Assembly (NCBI GenBank): GCA_018524725.1
Contig: JAEUWP010000057.1
Span: forward strand, 18,008 to 82,007
Reading direction: 5' to 3'
Length of the DNA: 64,000 nucleotides
Source: Podaxis mareebaensis
Taxonomy: Eukaryota > Basidiomycota > Agaricomycetes > Agaricales > Agaricaceae
Shown here: positions 25,184 through 37,500 of the stretch, piece after piece
How positions within the stretch are numbered: position 1 is the stretch's first letter
How the letters are laid out: each line of letters begins with the position of its first letter
Position numbers and translations under genes: made by a program
The notes under the pieces: model-generated
Database searches by the model: none
What the model was told of the DNA's origin: nothing
The model's input: the letters and a program-made list of their open reading frames with translations, nothing else

Positions 25184-26413
25184 ATGCATGCCGTCCGATA
25201 CTCTGCTTGTCGCTTCCTCTGCCATGCCGCGAAACAGCAACGGCGAAGCTTCTGCATCAATAACGTAGCACCTATCTCAAATAAGCTGCATGCACAAGTG
25301 CAAATACACGTTCGAAGCACGACGAGACCATATACCGCGACTGCTAACGTAGATAATAACACATATTGACCTTGCACTGCCTCCATCTGACCAAGAATTT
25401 GCCCCTAGGCATCCAACGACCAATCGAAAGACAGACCGTCAATAGACACAGTACAGGAATCTCCCACTCTGCCGGACTTGCCAGCGCCTGTGAAAGGTTG
25501 GCCCAGTTTCTGGGTATTAAGAAAAGAGGTCGAAGAATATCTGTACCCACTCTACGCACGCGGATGGGGTGTCCATTTCTTGCCACGAAAAAACCATAGC
25601 AGTCCTAATGTGCAACCTCCATTGTTCCTCGCAACCATGTTATTAACATACTTACAGGACCGGTTCGTCGCCCATCTCACAACCGAGTTCACTTTCGCAA
25701 ACTTCAATTGCGCCTCTCAATTCATCACGGACCTCGCCGCTTTGTCCAACGAAGAAAAAGTACTTCCTTCCATATCCTCCTGATATACGTTGGCTAATTG
25801 CTCTCAGCATCATCCCTCATATCTCGCTCTTCAAAATGGCAAACGTCCAACCCTGTTTCTTCACGTCCAGACGGACTCTGCCTTACGTCCCCGATGGAAT
25901 GAAGAGGATCCCAACGCTGACCCTCCCCTTTCTCGTCGCGTCCCAGGAATAACGCGTCGCGATCTTCGTTTCGCTATCCTCCTCGAACGGCTATACGACC
26001 AGTTCTACAAGGACGGGAGAGCCCTCGAACCGAGAGGTAAAAAGCTCAAAGGCCTCTATGAGAGGCCGACGTGGGAGCACCTTGTCAGCCGTTTTGTACG
26101 CTCCTCCCTGTCCCTGAGACCTACGGTGACCTCGAAGGAAGAAGACCGGGAGCTCCTACAGCTGTTGAGTAGCTTTGGGGATACACAATCCACAGAATCA
26201 GGTTCGAGTGTCGTTAAAGAACCGCCTGTTAAGGCCGAAGGGTCGAGAAGGGAAGGAAGTGAAGAAACAGAGGCTCCTAGATGTCCGGCTTGCGGAGGGC
26301 CTCACCGGGTTCATGATTGCACGGTGCGATCACAATATCCACCCTCAACCCTGTGTTATATCTGCCTCGAACCCCATTGGTGGCTCGACTGTCCCGAGCG
26401 ACGGAATCCATAG
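25184..26413 (+). CDS. pterin-4a-carbinolamine-dehydratase-like protein with two zinc-knuckle-like motifs
   Basis: Exons 25184-25348, 25409-25759 and 25808-26413 sum to 1,122 nt (373 residues) in frame. The N-terminus is arginine- and serine-rich without acidic residues, as in mitochondrial presequences. The central part follows the PCD fold order: RGWGVHFLP, TTEFTFANFNCASQFITDLAALS, EEKHHPSYLAL, FLHVQT, GITRRDLRFAILLERL. The paired histidines of the active site are present. The third histidine usually found in the strand ending T-H appears to be aspartate (QTD), so activity is uncertain. An insertion precedes GITRRD. The C-terminus adds CPACGGPHRVHDC and CYICLEPHWWLDC, both CX2CX3HX4C, like zinc knuckles one residue short. 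Assigned from motif order only. Confidence 0.65.
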
Positions 26414-26663
26414 TAGTAAAACTACGAGCAGAAATAGATTTGCTGGCTGCATGCTCGTTGATGCAAGTCGACATAACAATGCCCCAACTCACTGTGCCGT
26501 AGAGCTGATCATGATGCACTAACGTTCAACCGATAAATCATACAACCATTAACTCACTGCATTACCATGGGTTGAGTAACGGGGATGGGTTAAGAAAGAC
26601 GACTATATAAGCGGACTGCAGGAGGTATTGTGCCCGTGTTTTTACAATATTAGAGCGTCCATC

Positions 26664-28333
26664 TCAAGCATCCTTGAGCCATTCGTCACCCAACAGATCA
26701 AGGGCACTGGGTCTCGCACTAGGATCAATGGTCAAACACTTCCGAATAAAGGCAGCAGCGGGGGAAATTTCTTTTTCATCCAAGGTACGATAGACACGCA
26801 AACACGTTTCAATCGTCGTGGGAGCCAGCTCCTTGACGCGGATAAGAGCACCTTCCAACGAGTCAGACCGTTTGCCGATGCTGAGATCAAACCCTGACAC
26901 TCACCTTTCTCGCCGAAAAATTCGGCCGTGCGTGGGCAAGCGCGTAAAAAACCCGATGGAAAGGGGCCAATAATCTCGATGATCCGCTGAAGATGTACAT
27001 CGTCAAGGCCGACGGACGATGATTCATGGAGTTTAATCAGGGCTACGCCCGTAAGGTACTCAAATGCCTATACGTCTCTCAACCAGTGGCAACCAACGAA
27101 AAAAGAGTTAATCTTACCAGACAGCCTACGGACCAAATATCAATCGGTGTGGACCACGGATGGCCAAGGATAACCTCTGGGGCACGTAGAAGTACAGGTT
27201 GAACCTGCTCTACAAAGTGTTTCTTGGTAGGAGTTGCTACGACTCACTGAGTAAACTCTCATTCACGTTCGAATTATACCCACCATGACCATAATCTATC
27301 AAGCAGATGTTCAGGTTGCTTGCGTCGGGTTTAAGGCTCAAATTAGTAAGGGGCTGCGACTTGACCGTGATGATTGGATCAGGTGAAAGATCAGGTTCGA
27401 CGCGAGGCTCGTACGTAGCAGACGGCGATTCCTCGAGGAGGCGCGCAATAACTTCGTCTGCATGTTCCACAGATAATAGACAGTTATCGGGCTTTACGTC
27501 TGAGACCCGAGTCGAGTCGTCATCGGATGTCTCACAGAAGGGAACAAGAGCCTTTACCTGTATGAACTACGTCGCATTCACGGTGAAGGTAGTCAAGAGC
27601 GAGAAGCGTTTGCTTGATGATCCGTTTAGAGAGAGCAATTGGGAAGGCACTGCGTCCATCGGGTCGAAGCTTTCGAAGGGAAACCAAGCTCTCTCCAAGA
27701 ACGTTGGTCACAAGGCAGATGTGGGGGCCGTGGTGGCTCTGAGCAAGGAACACATCATAAAGCTGAAGGCAGTGTTTGAAGCCTGGGTGGTTTGGGTTGG
27801 CCGTCTTGATGGACTTGAGAATATCCACCTCGCCTAGGAACCCATTCACGACGCCGGCAGTCGCATTGACAGTCAGAACTTTGACAGCAACGTATTGTGA
27901 AGGATATGCGTTCCTGAAATTACGCCTCATTATCAACATAGGCAAAAACTAAACGATCCACTCACGCGACTGACCGAGCCAGCCAGACGCTGGAATAGCC
28001 GGCCCAACCCAGTTTCCTCACAATCTCAAGCTTACCGTCGTGCAGCAACTGTCCTAGGGTGATGGGGTAGAATCCATAGCCCTGTTCGGGCGTAAGCATA
28101 TGTGGTTCTTCGTCACAGACAAACTCTTCACCATCGTCTTTGTCATTAATTCGTACAGTCGTCGCCGACTCATCGTAAGTTTTTACGTCCCCAGACATTA
28201 GTGAATGGGCCCTAGTAATTGAACGGATGGGTGGGGAGGCGGACACAGAGGTCATGAGCCGCAAAGGTTGTCGCGGGACAGGGCGAGCTGCAATAGCAAG
28301 GAGACGATGAAAAGCTGGCAATCGAGGCGGCAT
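26664..28333 (-). CDS. SRPK-like protein kinase
   Basis: Kinase of the SR-protein-kinase type. It has PEQGYGFYPITLGQLL, a motif typical of SRPKs just before the kinase domain, then VRKLGWAGYSSVWLA (glycine loop), YVAVKVL (ATP lysine), a long hydrophobic C-helix region, and the catalytic loop VVHTDVKPDNCLL, joined across an intron. A spacer of about 50 residues follows, shorter than in yeast Sky1. The metal-binding motif reads IDYGH instead of DLG/DFG. Then come LLRAPEVILGHPW and TPIDIWSVGCL. The C-terminal lobe ends LTIDPSARPSALDLLGDEWL. Six or more introns. I chose the start at 28333 (arginine-rich leader); 28198 is an alternative. Likely splicing-factor substrates are inferred from family only. 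Confidence 0.82.
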
Positions 28334-28532
28334 CCGGAATGGGAACTCTGGAACGGTGACAATCGCGTCCTTGTTCGTTGTTCGTTCGTTTCCTTTGAAG
28401 AAAACAAGTACGCCCACGTGCCCAACATGTCCCACAAGTTGCCAAAAGGGTATAATTCTCGCCAAACCAAACATAATGCTTCCCAATCTTACGTGATTTA
28501 TCTAGTTACTGCCCAGACGTATTTTGCGCGTT

Positions 28533-31297
28533 TTAAACATCAGAACCACTAGATAATTCCGAATCAGACCCCTTGTACTCTGACCCTTCATCCTCGTCTT
28601 TCAAGGTCAAATCCGTAAGTCGCCTTTTCCCATTTCTAGTCTTCCCCCTCTCTTCCCCCTTTCCCTTGGGTTGCGGAGTTGGAGATCGGGGTTGATAGAA
28701 TGATAGCGACAAGACTTGTGGAGATTCAGCCTCCTTCGAGAGAGTTGTCGAGCCAGTTGTGGATTGAGAGGACGTAGACTGAGAATAGGCGTGGAAGAAT
28801 TCGGAGCCGTAGTCAAGGAAGAGTTCGGAGCCTGGCTCGATGTCTTTCACTGGTTACAAGGTGGGTAATTAAACTTGGAAGAATGAGTAGATATACTAAC
28901 TTGCGAAAATGCCTATTCGATGCTCTCCATTAACTAACCGGACTGTGTTGCATTTTTCGTGTCAGCCGTGCCAAGAGGAGGATACAAGAGTTTGAAACGT
29001 ACCATACGCACGGACGTTAACCTGGTCCCCTGAACCATGATTGATATATCTTGACTCATTGCCGACAGTAGTCCCGTCTATTGAGAGTGTAGAATTGAGC
29101 TTGAACATGTACTGGCGATTTGCATGTGCCGCTACTGGGCTGTTTCATGATCAACTTTAATGGTCGCAGAAAGGGAAGAGAAGACGCACTCGCGTGATTT
29201 GGTTGTGAGCTCGTATATCAGGTCACCGATGTATTCTAACCGGTAAGGGGCGTGTTAGTATTTTTAACGGGAACAGTCACCTTACAAAATAACCTGTGAT
29301 GAGTTCGCCTTCGCGTGCAGCCTCGGCGAGATAATATCCCAGACCCCATTTACTTCTGTGTACGACCCCGTGCTGTGTAACAAGACATTAACCCGCGAAC
29401 ACTGTTACAATGTAATTGACATTACCTTATGTCGCATATGCTGGATCGTTGCATTCTTGCACACATCAGTTGTGGGGTCTAAACAGCAACTCGCCAGTCG
29501 TTCATGTATCAATGAACAAATATTACAGGATACCTACCTCTCGCTTCACATTTGAGACACAAGTCAGGGTCGCACTCCCGGTGTGCACGGTAACAAGGAC
29601 AGCGATCAGTTCCGCACGTCTTGTTCGAACGAGATTTTGTACACGTGCATCCACGCCATTTTCGAATGCACTTTTTGGAGCACTTACAAGCGCCGATGCA
29701 GTGTGCGTCGTTCAATGCACATGGGCAGTTAGTAGAGGCGTCACAGGGTCCTTCGTGGCTACAGGGGTAGTTCCTGAACGAGGGAGAGGTCAGAAGACAG
29801 AACGCGATGAGAGGGCAAACTCACGGGGTGAAGTTATCAGAGTCGAAGTCTAGTTTAACAGTTAGTAACTCTGGAGGGCGATTCGAGTGTATACCCTACC
29901 GTTGAATTCGAGTTTATTTGGATTCGGAGTTTTGCGTGAGGGTGGCTTGGGTTGGGCAGGGAGGTTGTGGATCTGAGGGGTGAGCCATCGCTCGCGGCGG
30001 ACAGCAACCTGGATCGGACTGTCAAACGAATCGATGCGTCATCTGCATGAAAGGAATTCTTACCTCCTTGCAAGGCTTACGTACAATGACGGCCAAGTCA
30101 CACGGAAGAGTGTCTGGGGTGTATTTGAGTGTCGTGTGTAACATGTCGAGGTCTTCCTCCGACCAGTAAGAGATCTAAGTAGCCTTAGAATGGATATGAG
30201 TATACTGAATGGAATGAAGATTTTACCGTGTCCGAGTGATGACCGAGGATGAAGCATTGTTTGCCACATGGTTCCGTAACGGAGCTGTATAACGCTTCGT
30301 TGGAAAGCGTTGGGAGTATGGACGGTGGAAGTGGGAGTTCTCCGACTGGTCGGTGATTTAGAACGGGCAAACGTGGGAAGGGGTAGAGACATACTGTGAG
30401 CGACGCAGTAACCGTGAAGACAGTTACGGTTGGTGCAAAAATACTGCAAGAGGTCGTTAAGGATCTGAGACGGAGGTGCGTTAGTGTGGTGGGGTTCATA
30501 TGGTACGTTGCAAGCATGAAGCGGGTTCTCTGGTGGCCATTCGGGGTATTCTCTGGGTGTAACATGTTAGAGTTCGAATAGGGTGATGCAGGCCGGTGTG
30601 GGCTACCTTCGGCGAGCACCGAGATAGGAGGTGATTTTGCGGGTCATACCAGGAGGCATGATTTTAGTATCAATAATTTGTTGTAAGGTCAGTCCGTGAT
30701 CATTTGTGAGCTCTTTGACGGCTTGAGTGCAGATAGCTTCCCCTGCGAGCGTGTTGGCGTTGGAGGATGCGGCGCTCAAGGTCGTGACTTACAATCTGGG
30801 TCATCAGGACTTTGCCAGGAAAAGAAGTTATAGTGTTGCATTTGAGGTTCGTGATCAAAGGTGGGATCATCGGAATAGGGGATGAAAGGCATATAATGAG
30901 AGTCATCTCCGACCATGATACCCCGCGTGGCTGGCGTACAGGAGTCATACGCTGGGTGTGGTAGGATGGATTCCACATCCAAGCGTTCAGCATCGAGTGT
31001 ATAGGTTTGCGCAGAATCAGAATCGGAATCAGAATCGTATTCAGTGACCATGAAAACTGCGTCAGTTCCAACAGTGACGACTTCTGCTGCAGGTTCTGCG
31101 GACACCGGATTGTATGTCAAAGGGGAGTCGCACATGAGTGAGCTGAGGACATGTGTGTCATGGATTTGTTTCCACTGGTAGAAGCGTTTCCAGCATGACC
31201 GAAAGACAGCGAGGACGAGGGCGACAGGGGGTTCCATAGCACTGAGCAGAACGCGCATAACAAGCATCGACGCGTTTTTTGATGTCCTGATTTCCAT
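28533..31297 (-). CDS. EZH-type histone H3K27 methyltransferase (PRC2 catalytic subunit)
   Basis: Catalytic subunit of Polycomb repressive complex 2. From the N-terminus: an acidic serine/aspartate tract; LTLQQIIDTKIMPPGM; a cysteine-rich stretch CTNRNCLHGYC as in EZH MCSS; EEDLDMLHTTLKYTPDTLPCDLAV (SANT-like); a CXC domain (GACKCSKKCIRKWRGC, CGTDRCPCYRAHRECDPDLC); then SET with GLGYYLAEAAREGELITG, EYIGDLI, RYINHG, VNGEHRIGIFA and LFLDYGSEFF. The usual NHS of the SET core reads NHG. A basic, serine-rich tail follows the SET domain. About ten introns. The N-terminal start is the least certain part: 31297 has an in-frame stop just before it, but an upstream exon from 31377 is possible. The first exons are shared by the duplication breakpoint. 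Confidence 0.85.
31123..31165. repeat. EZH 5' coding segment copied to 45314 and 56438
   Basis: These 43 bases lie in the EZH gene around its THVLSSLMCDSP codons. A segment with 39 of 43 bases identical occurs at 45314-45356, and again at 56438-56480, each time just downstream of an NLR and upstream of a Brr2 copy. It marks the left boundary of the duplicated segment. Confidence 0.75.
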
Positions 31298-31526
31298 TTA
31301 AGGAGAAGGTATTCCTTGACCATGAAATGTGTAAAGCTCGGTGTAAAAACATGTTTTTCTTCTGCAGTTACGGTCACCCTTGCATACTAAAACAAGAGCG
31401 GGATATATCAGAATTGACTCGAGTCATCGCTTGGACTCATACCAAGGATGGAGTCAAGGGTTTGGTTACATAAGCAGCGATTACATAGCCAAAAAGTGTA
31501 GCTGTCCAACTCTCCCATAGACCATC
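31298..31526. promoter_or_regulatory. divergent EZH/Brr2 promoter
   Basis: At most 229 bases between the starts of two divergent genes. The Brr2-proximal part (about 31375-31526) is repeated before both dead Brr2 copies (about 45630-45798 and 56710-56901), with shared blocks such as CCTTGCAT, TACATAAGCAGC and CCAAAAAGTGTAG. This shows the promoter was copied with the gene. Confidence 0.6.
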
Positions 31527-34500
31527 ATGTCAGGCCGCCCCGGAAAACCAGATCTTTCTGGATACAACTACGGCGCTATCTCCTCTCTTGTCCTTACTGC
31601 AGATAGGTCTGCTCTTCCACGCAGAGACAAGGAGCCAGATGGCGCACCAACCTCCCTCGTAGGCCGCATCGACCCACGGGAAATGGGCTCTCGTGTCGTC
31701 CGCCAAGCCCCGAAGGACCTCGACAAGAAGAAGAAAAAGGCCGCGGAGGCACACGAACACGCAGATAAGCAAGTGAAGCGACGTGCAGAGGGTGCTGGCT
31801 TCGGCTATGCAGACATCATCGAGTCCACTCAGGAATTGGAGGGCCTCACATATCGACCTCGGACGGCGGAGACACGCGAGGTCTACGAACTCATCCTCGC
31901 TGGCGTTCACACCGCCCTCGGGGACCAGGCCCAGGATATCGTGCGTAGTGCCGCCGATGCGGTGCTCGAGACACTCAAGAACGACTCCCTAAAAGATTTC
32001 GACAAAAAGCGTGAAGTCGAGGAGGTCCTTGGTCCCATATCCGGCGAACAATTTTCGCAGCTTCTCAGTCTTTCAAAAAAGATCACTGACTACCATGCCG
32101 AAGATGAAGTCATGGCCGACCCCGACATGGAGCGCAAAGACGCTGAGATCGACGACGAAGTGGGTGTTGCCGTCGTGTTTGACGAGGAAGAACAGGAAGA
32201 GGAGGACGAAGAGGGTTATGAGATTCGTGATGAATCGGACGAAGAGGAGGAGGAAGAGGAGGAAGAAGAGGCTACTGCAGAGGAAGGAGCTGGGGAGGAG
32301 GAGCTGGTGATAGGAGGGGAAGGACGCGACAAGGGTCGCAAGGCCCAGAAAGACATTGTGTCCCCTCATTCCATCGACGGCTTCTGGGTCCAACGCCAGA
32401 TATCCGAAATCTATCCAGACCCCGTCACCGCCGCCGACAAGGCATCTTCCGTTTTATCCATCCTCGGTTCTGAGTCAAGTCTGCGTGACTGCGAGAACCA
32501 GTTGATGGAGCTTTTCGACTATCAGAGTCACCATATCATCCAAGTTTTCATCAAGAATCGCGATGCCATTGTCTGGTGTACGAAGCTCATGCGTAGCGAT
32601 GCCGACGAGCGCGTCAACGTCGAGGTGGCAATGAGGGAGAAGGGTGTTGGTTGGATTTTGCGTGAGTTGGCTGGAGACAAGCAGGCGAAAGCGGAACATG
32701 ATGCCATGGATGTCGACGAGCCGAAGCCTGAGGTACCGAAAACTGCTACCCTCGCCCCAGGATCGACAGTGCAACCCAAACGCGTCCTGGATCTTGAGAA
32801 TCTGGCGTTCAGCCAGGGTGGTCACCTCATGTCAAACAAGAAATGCAAGCTCCCCGAAGGCTCATTCAAGCGCTCAAAAAAGGGATATGAGGAGATCCAC
32901 GTACCTGCGCCCAAGTCCAAGCCCGTTGCCGACAACGAGCTTGTCCCTGTCTCATCTCTTCCTGTTTGGGCACGCGAGGCCTTTACAGTTCCCCGCTTCA
33001 ATCGTATACAAAGCAGACTCTTCCCCATTGCTTTCGGCACCGATGAGCCCATCCTTCTTTGCGCGCCCACTGGTGCTGGAAAGGTATGTTGACCACATCT
33101 GCCCATCTTTTCTGGATACTAACGTTTTACTAGACCAATGTCGCCATGCTCACCATCCTTAATGAGCTTTCCAAGTGGCGCAATGAAGAAACTGGTGAAT
33201 TCGAGCTCGATAGCTTCAAGATTGTTTATATTGCTCCCATGAAGGCCCTCGTTCAGGAAATGGTCGGCAACTTCTCAACTCGCCTCAAAGCCTTTGGCAT
33301 CAGAGTTGGCGAACTTACCGGAGACGCTCAAATGACCAAGCAGCAGATCGCCGAGACCCAAATCATTGTCACGACTCCCGAGAAGTGGGATGTTATTACC
33401 CGCAAAAGTACCGATACCAGTTATACCAATTTAGTCCGCCTCATCATCATTGACGAAATCCACCTTCTCCACGACGAACGTGGTCCTGTCCTCGAAGCCA
33501 TCATTGCCCGTACTATCCGCCGCATGGAACAGACGAACGAATATGTTCGTCTCGTCGGTCTCTCCGCCACCCTCCCTAACTACCAAGACGTCGCCACCTT
33601 CCTCCGCGTCGACGAGAGCAAGGGTCTCTTTTACTTTGACGCGACGTATCGCCCTTGTGCCCTTCAGCAACAATTCATCGGTATCACCGAAAAGAAGGCG
33701 ATCAAAAGGTATCAAGTCATGAACGAGGTTTGCTACGAGAAGGTCCTTGATCAGGCCGGGAAGAACCAAACGCTGGTTTTCGTTCACTCTCGTAAGGAGA
33801 CCGCGAAGACGGCCAAGTTCCTCCGCGACATGGCCGTGGAGAAGGAGACCATCACACAATTTGTCAAGCCCGAAGGTGCTACGCGTGAGATTCTCACTGA
33901 AGAATCGTCCAACGTGAAAGATCCCAACCTTCGCGACCTCCTCCCATTCGGTTTTGCCATCCACCACGCTGGTATGTCTCGCCCCGACCGCTCACTCGTC
34001 GAGGACCTCTTTGCGGAGGGCCACGTTCAAGTGCTCGTCTGTACCGCTACGCTTGCGTGGGGTGTCAACCTTCCCGCGCATACTGTTATCATTAAGGGGA
34101 CCCAGATATATAACCCCGAGAAGGGACGTTGGGTCGAGCTTTCTAGCCAGGACGTGTTGCAGATGCTCGGGCGTGCAGGGCGACCGCAGTATGACACGTT
34201 TGGTGAAGGTGTGATCATCACCAATCATCAGGAGTTGCAGTATTACTTGAGTTTGTTGAATCAACAGTTGCCGATCGAGAGTCAGTTCGTGTCGAAGTTG
34301 GCGGATAATTTGAATGCGGAGATCGTGCTTGGGACGATTAGGAATAGGGATGAGGCGGTGCAGTGGTTGGGATATACATACTTGTGAGTGCTTGCATTGG
34401 GTTGCGGCTGGTGGGATTTTAACTGACTTAATTGATAGGTATGTTCGTATGCTCAAGGACCCTGGCCTTTACGGGGTCGGTATCGACTATCAGGATGACG

Positions 34501-37500
34501 CAGGCCTGATACAGAAGCGTGCTGACATCGTCCACTCTGCCGCTGTGCTGCTGGAGAAGTGCCAGCTGATCAAATACGAACGCGCGTCGGGACGTTTCCA
34601 GAGTACCGAGCTGGGCAAGATTGCGTCACATTACTATGTGTCGTATAACTCGATGATGGTGTATAACAAGCATTTGAAGCCTACGATGTCAACGCTGGAA
34701 CTGTTCAGAGTCTTCGCATTATCGAACGAATTCAAGCTGATCCCTGTTCGACAGGAGGTGAGTTTCTCGTACCTGATTTTGTCGGGCTGATGCTAACAAT
34801 GGTTGCAGGAAAAGTTGGAGTTGACGAAGCTGTTGGAACGTGTTCCGATACCGGTTAAGGAGAGTGTTGAGGAGCCCGCTGCAAAGATAAATGTGCTATT
34901 ACAAGCCTATATCTCGCAGTTGAAGCTCGAGGGATTCGTTCTCGTTGCGGATATGGTGTTCGTACAGCAATCCGCTGGACGGTGAGCGTCTTTGCCTTTC
35001 TCCAGGTGACTGATTTCTAATGTGACCTGACCGTATTTAGTATCCTTCGTGCGATGTTTGAGATTTGTCTCAAACGCGGATGGGCTGTTCCTGCGAAGGC
35101 CGCACTGGACCTATGCAAGATGGTGGAGAAGCGGATGTGGGGATCTATGACTCCGCTGAGACAGTTTAAGGGCGTCCCTCCTGAAATTATTAGGAAGGCC
35201 GAGGGCAAACAATTCGTAAGCTACTCTCATCTGCTCTCACTCATAATTGGTACTAATGATTTGCTGGTTGTAGCCGTGGTACCGATACTTTGACCTTACG
35301 CCTCCTGAAATTGGAGAATTAATCGGTATTCCGAATGCTGGGAAGCTCGTGCATAGGCTGGTACACAGTTTCCCTAAACTTCAGTAAGTGTTTTCGGACG
35401 TTTTCTTCTCAATCCGCGTTGACCAATTTTGTATAGGCTTCAAGCCCAGGTCCAACCGATCACTCGCTCCCTCCTTCGCATCGATCTCTCCATCATCCCT
35501 GATTTCCGATGGGACGAAAAGATCCATGGTTCCGCGGAGACTTTCATCATCCTCGTCGAGGACGTCGATGGCGAAGTGATCTTGTTCCACGACAACTTCG
35601 TGCTTCGTCAACGGTACGCCGAAGACGAGCATAACGTCACCCTCACTGTCCCCATGTTTGAGCCCGTTCCCCCCAACTATTATATCTCTATCGTTTCGGA
35701 CAGATGGCTGCATTCCGAGACCAGGCTGCCAATCAGCTTCAAGCACCTCATTCTCCCCGCCAAGTTCCCACCTCCCACTTCTCTCCTCGACCTCCAAGCT
35801 CTTCCGTTGTCAGCACTCCACAACAAGGAATTCGAGGCGATTTATGCTAGCACCATCAGTGAATTCAACAAGATTCAGACGCAAGTTTTCCAAGCGCTTT
35901 ATACGTCTGATGAAAACATCTTCATTGGTGCTCCGACGGGTAGCGGGAAGACAATCTGTGCAGAGTTCGCGCTGTTGAGGCTATGGAGTAAGAGGGAGCA
36001 GCCGAGGGCTGTGTGTATCGAGCCGTTCCAGGAGATGGTAGACCAGAGGGTGGAGGAGTGGAGGAGGAAATTCGGGAACCTGCAAGGTGGGAAGGAGATC
36101 GTGGGGCTTACCGGGGAGACCAGTGCGGATTTGAGGTTGTTGGAGAAGGCGGATGTGGTCGTGTGCACGCCTACACAGGTAAGTCTTACTACTTTAGGTT
36201 AGATGGATGGGATGCTGACGCGCTAATTCAGTGGGATGTTTTGTCGAGGCGATGGCGCCAGAGGAAGAATGTGCAGAATATCGGGTTGTTGATTGCGGAT
36301 GAGATCCAGCAGGTTGGAGGAGAGGTTGGGCCAACATACGAAGTTATCATCTCGAGGACGCGGTATGTCTCGTTCCAGACTAAGGTGCCCACGCGTATTG
36401 TTGCATGTGGAGTGTCACTCGCAAACGCAGAGGACCTCGGAGAGTGGATCGGCGCGAAGTCGCACACTATTTTCAATTTCTCACCCAAGTATGTTTCCTT
36501 ACTTTCCTTGTTGCTGTTGTGGATGCTGATGATGAGGCACTAGCGCGCGACCACTGAATATGGAGATCCACATTCAATCATTCACGATCCCCCACTTCCC
36601 GTCTCTCATGATCGCCATGTCCAAACCTGCGTACCTCGCCATTCTTGAATACTCACCTACGAAGCCGGTCATCGTGTTTGTTCCATCACGTCGACAGTGT
36701 CGTCTTGCAGTCGACGATCTCCTCACCCACTGCGCAGCCGACGACCACCAGGATCGTTTCCTCAACCTCGAGCTCGATGAGCTACAGAAGCACTTGGATC
36801 ATATCAGTGACAAGGGGCTCGTGGAGACGTTGAAGCACGGTATTGGATACTACCATGAGGCGTTGGATAAACAAGACAAGAGGATTGTACAGCGCTTGTT
36901 CGAATCCGGTGCGATTCAGGTGCTCGTTGCTTCCAAGGTGCGTCACATCGCTTATGCTGTCATGCAATGAATTATAATGCTGACATGCTTGTAGGATACT
37001 GCCTGGAGCTTGCCCGTCGCTAGCCATATGGTGATCATCATGGGCGTGCAATCGTATGAGGGCAAGGAGCACCGTTATGTTGATTATCCTGTTATGGACG
37101 TGTTGCAGATGATGGGTCGCGCGTGCCGACCAAGAGAAGACTCGAACAGCCGGTGTGTGCTGATGTGCCAACAGACGCGAAAGGACTTCTACAAGAAGTT
37201 CCTCGCAGAGGGCCTGCCCATCGAGTCGCATCTTCCGACACATTTGTTGCACGACTACTTCCTGGCGGAGATTGCTGTGAAGACCATCGAAAACAAGCAG
37301 GATGCTATGGTAAGATCATGCCTTGTGTTTGTGGAGCGATTTAGCTGATGAGCTTGCACTGTAGGATATCCTGACGTGGACGTACTTCTATCGCCGCATG
37401 ACCCAAAATCCCAACTATTACAACTTGCACAACGTCAGCCATCAACACTTGTCAGACCATCTGTCCGAATTGGTCGAGAACACGCTCAATGACTTGGTCA

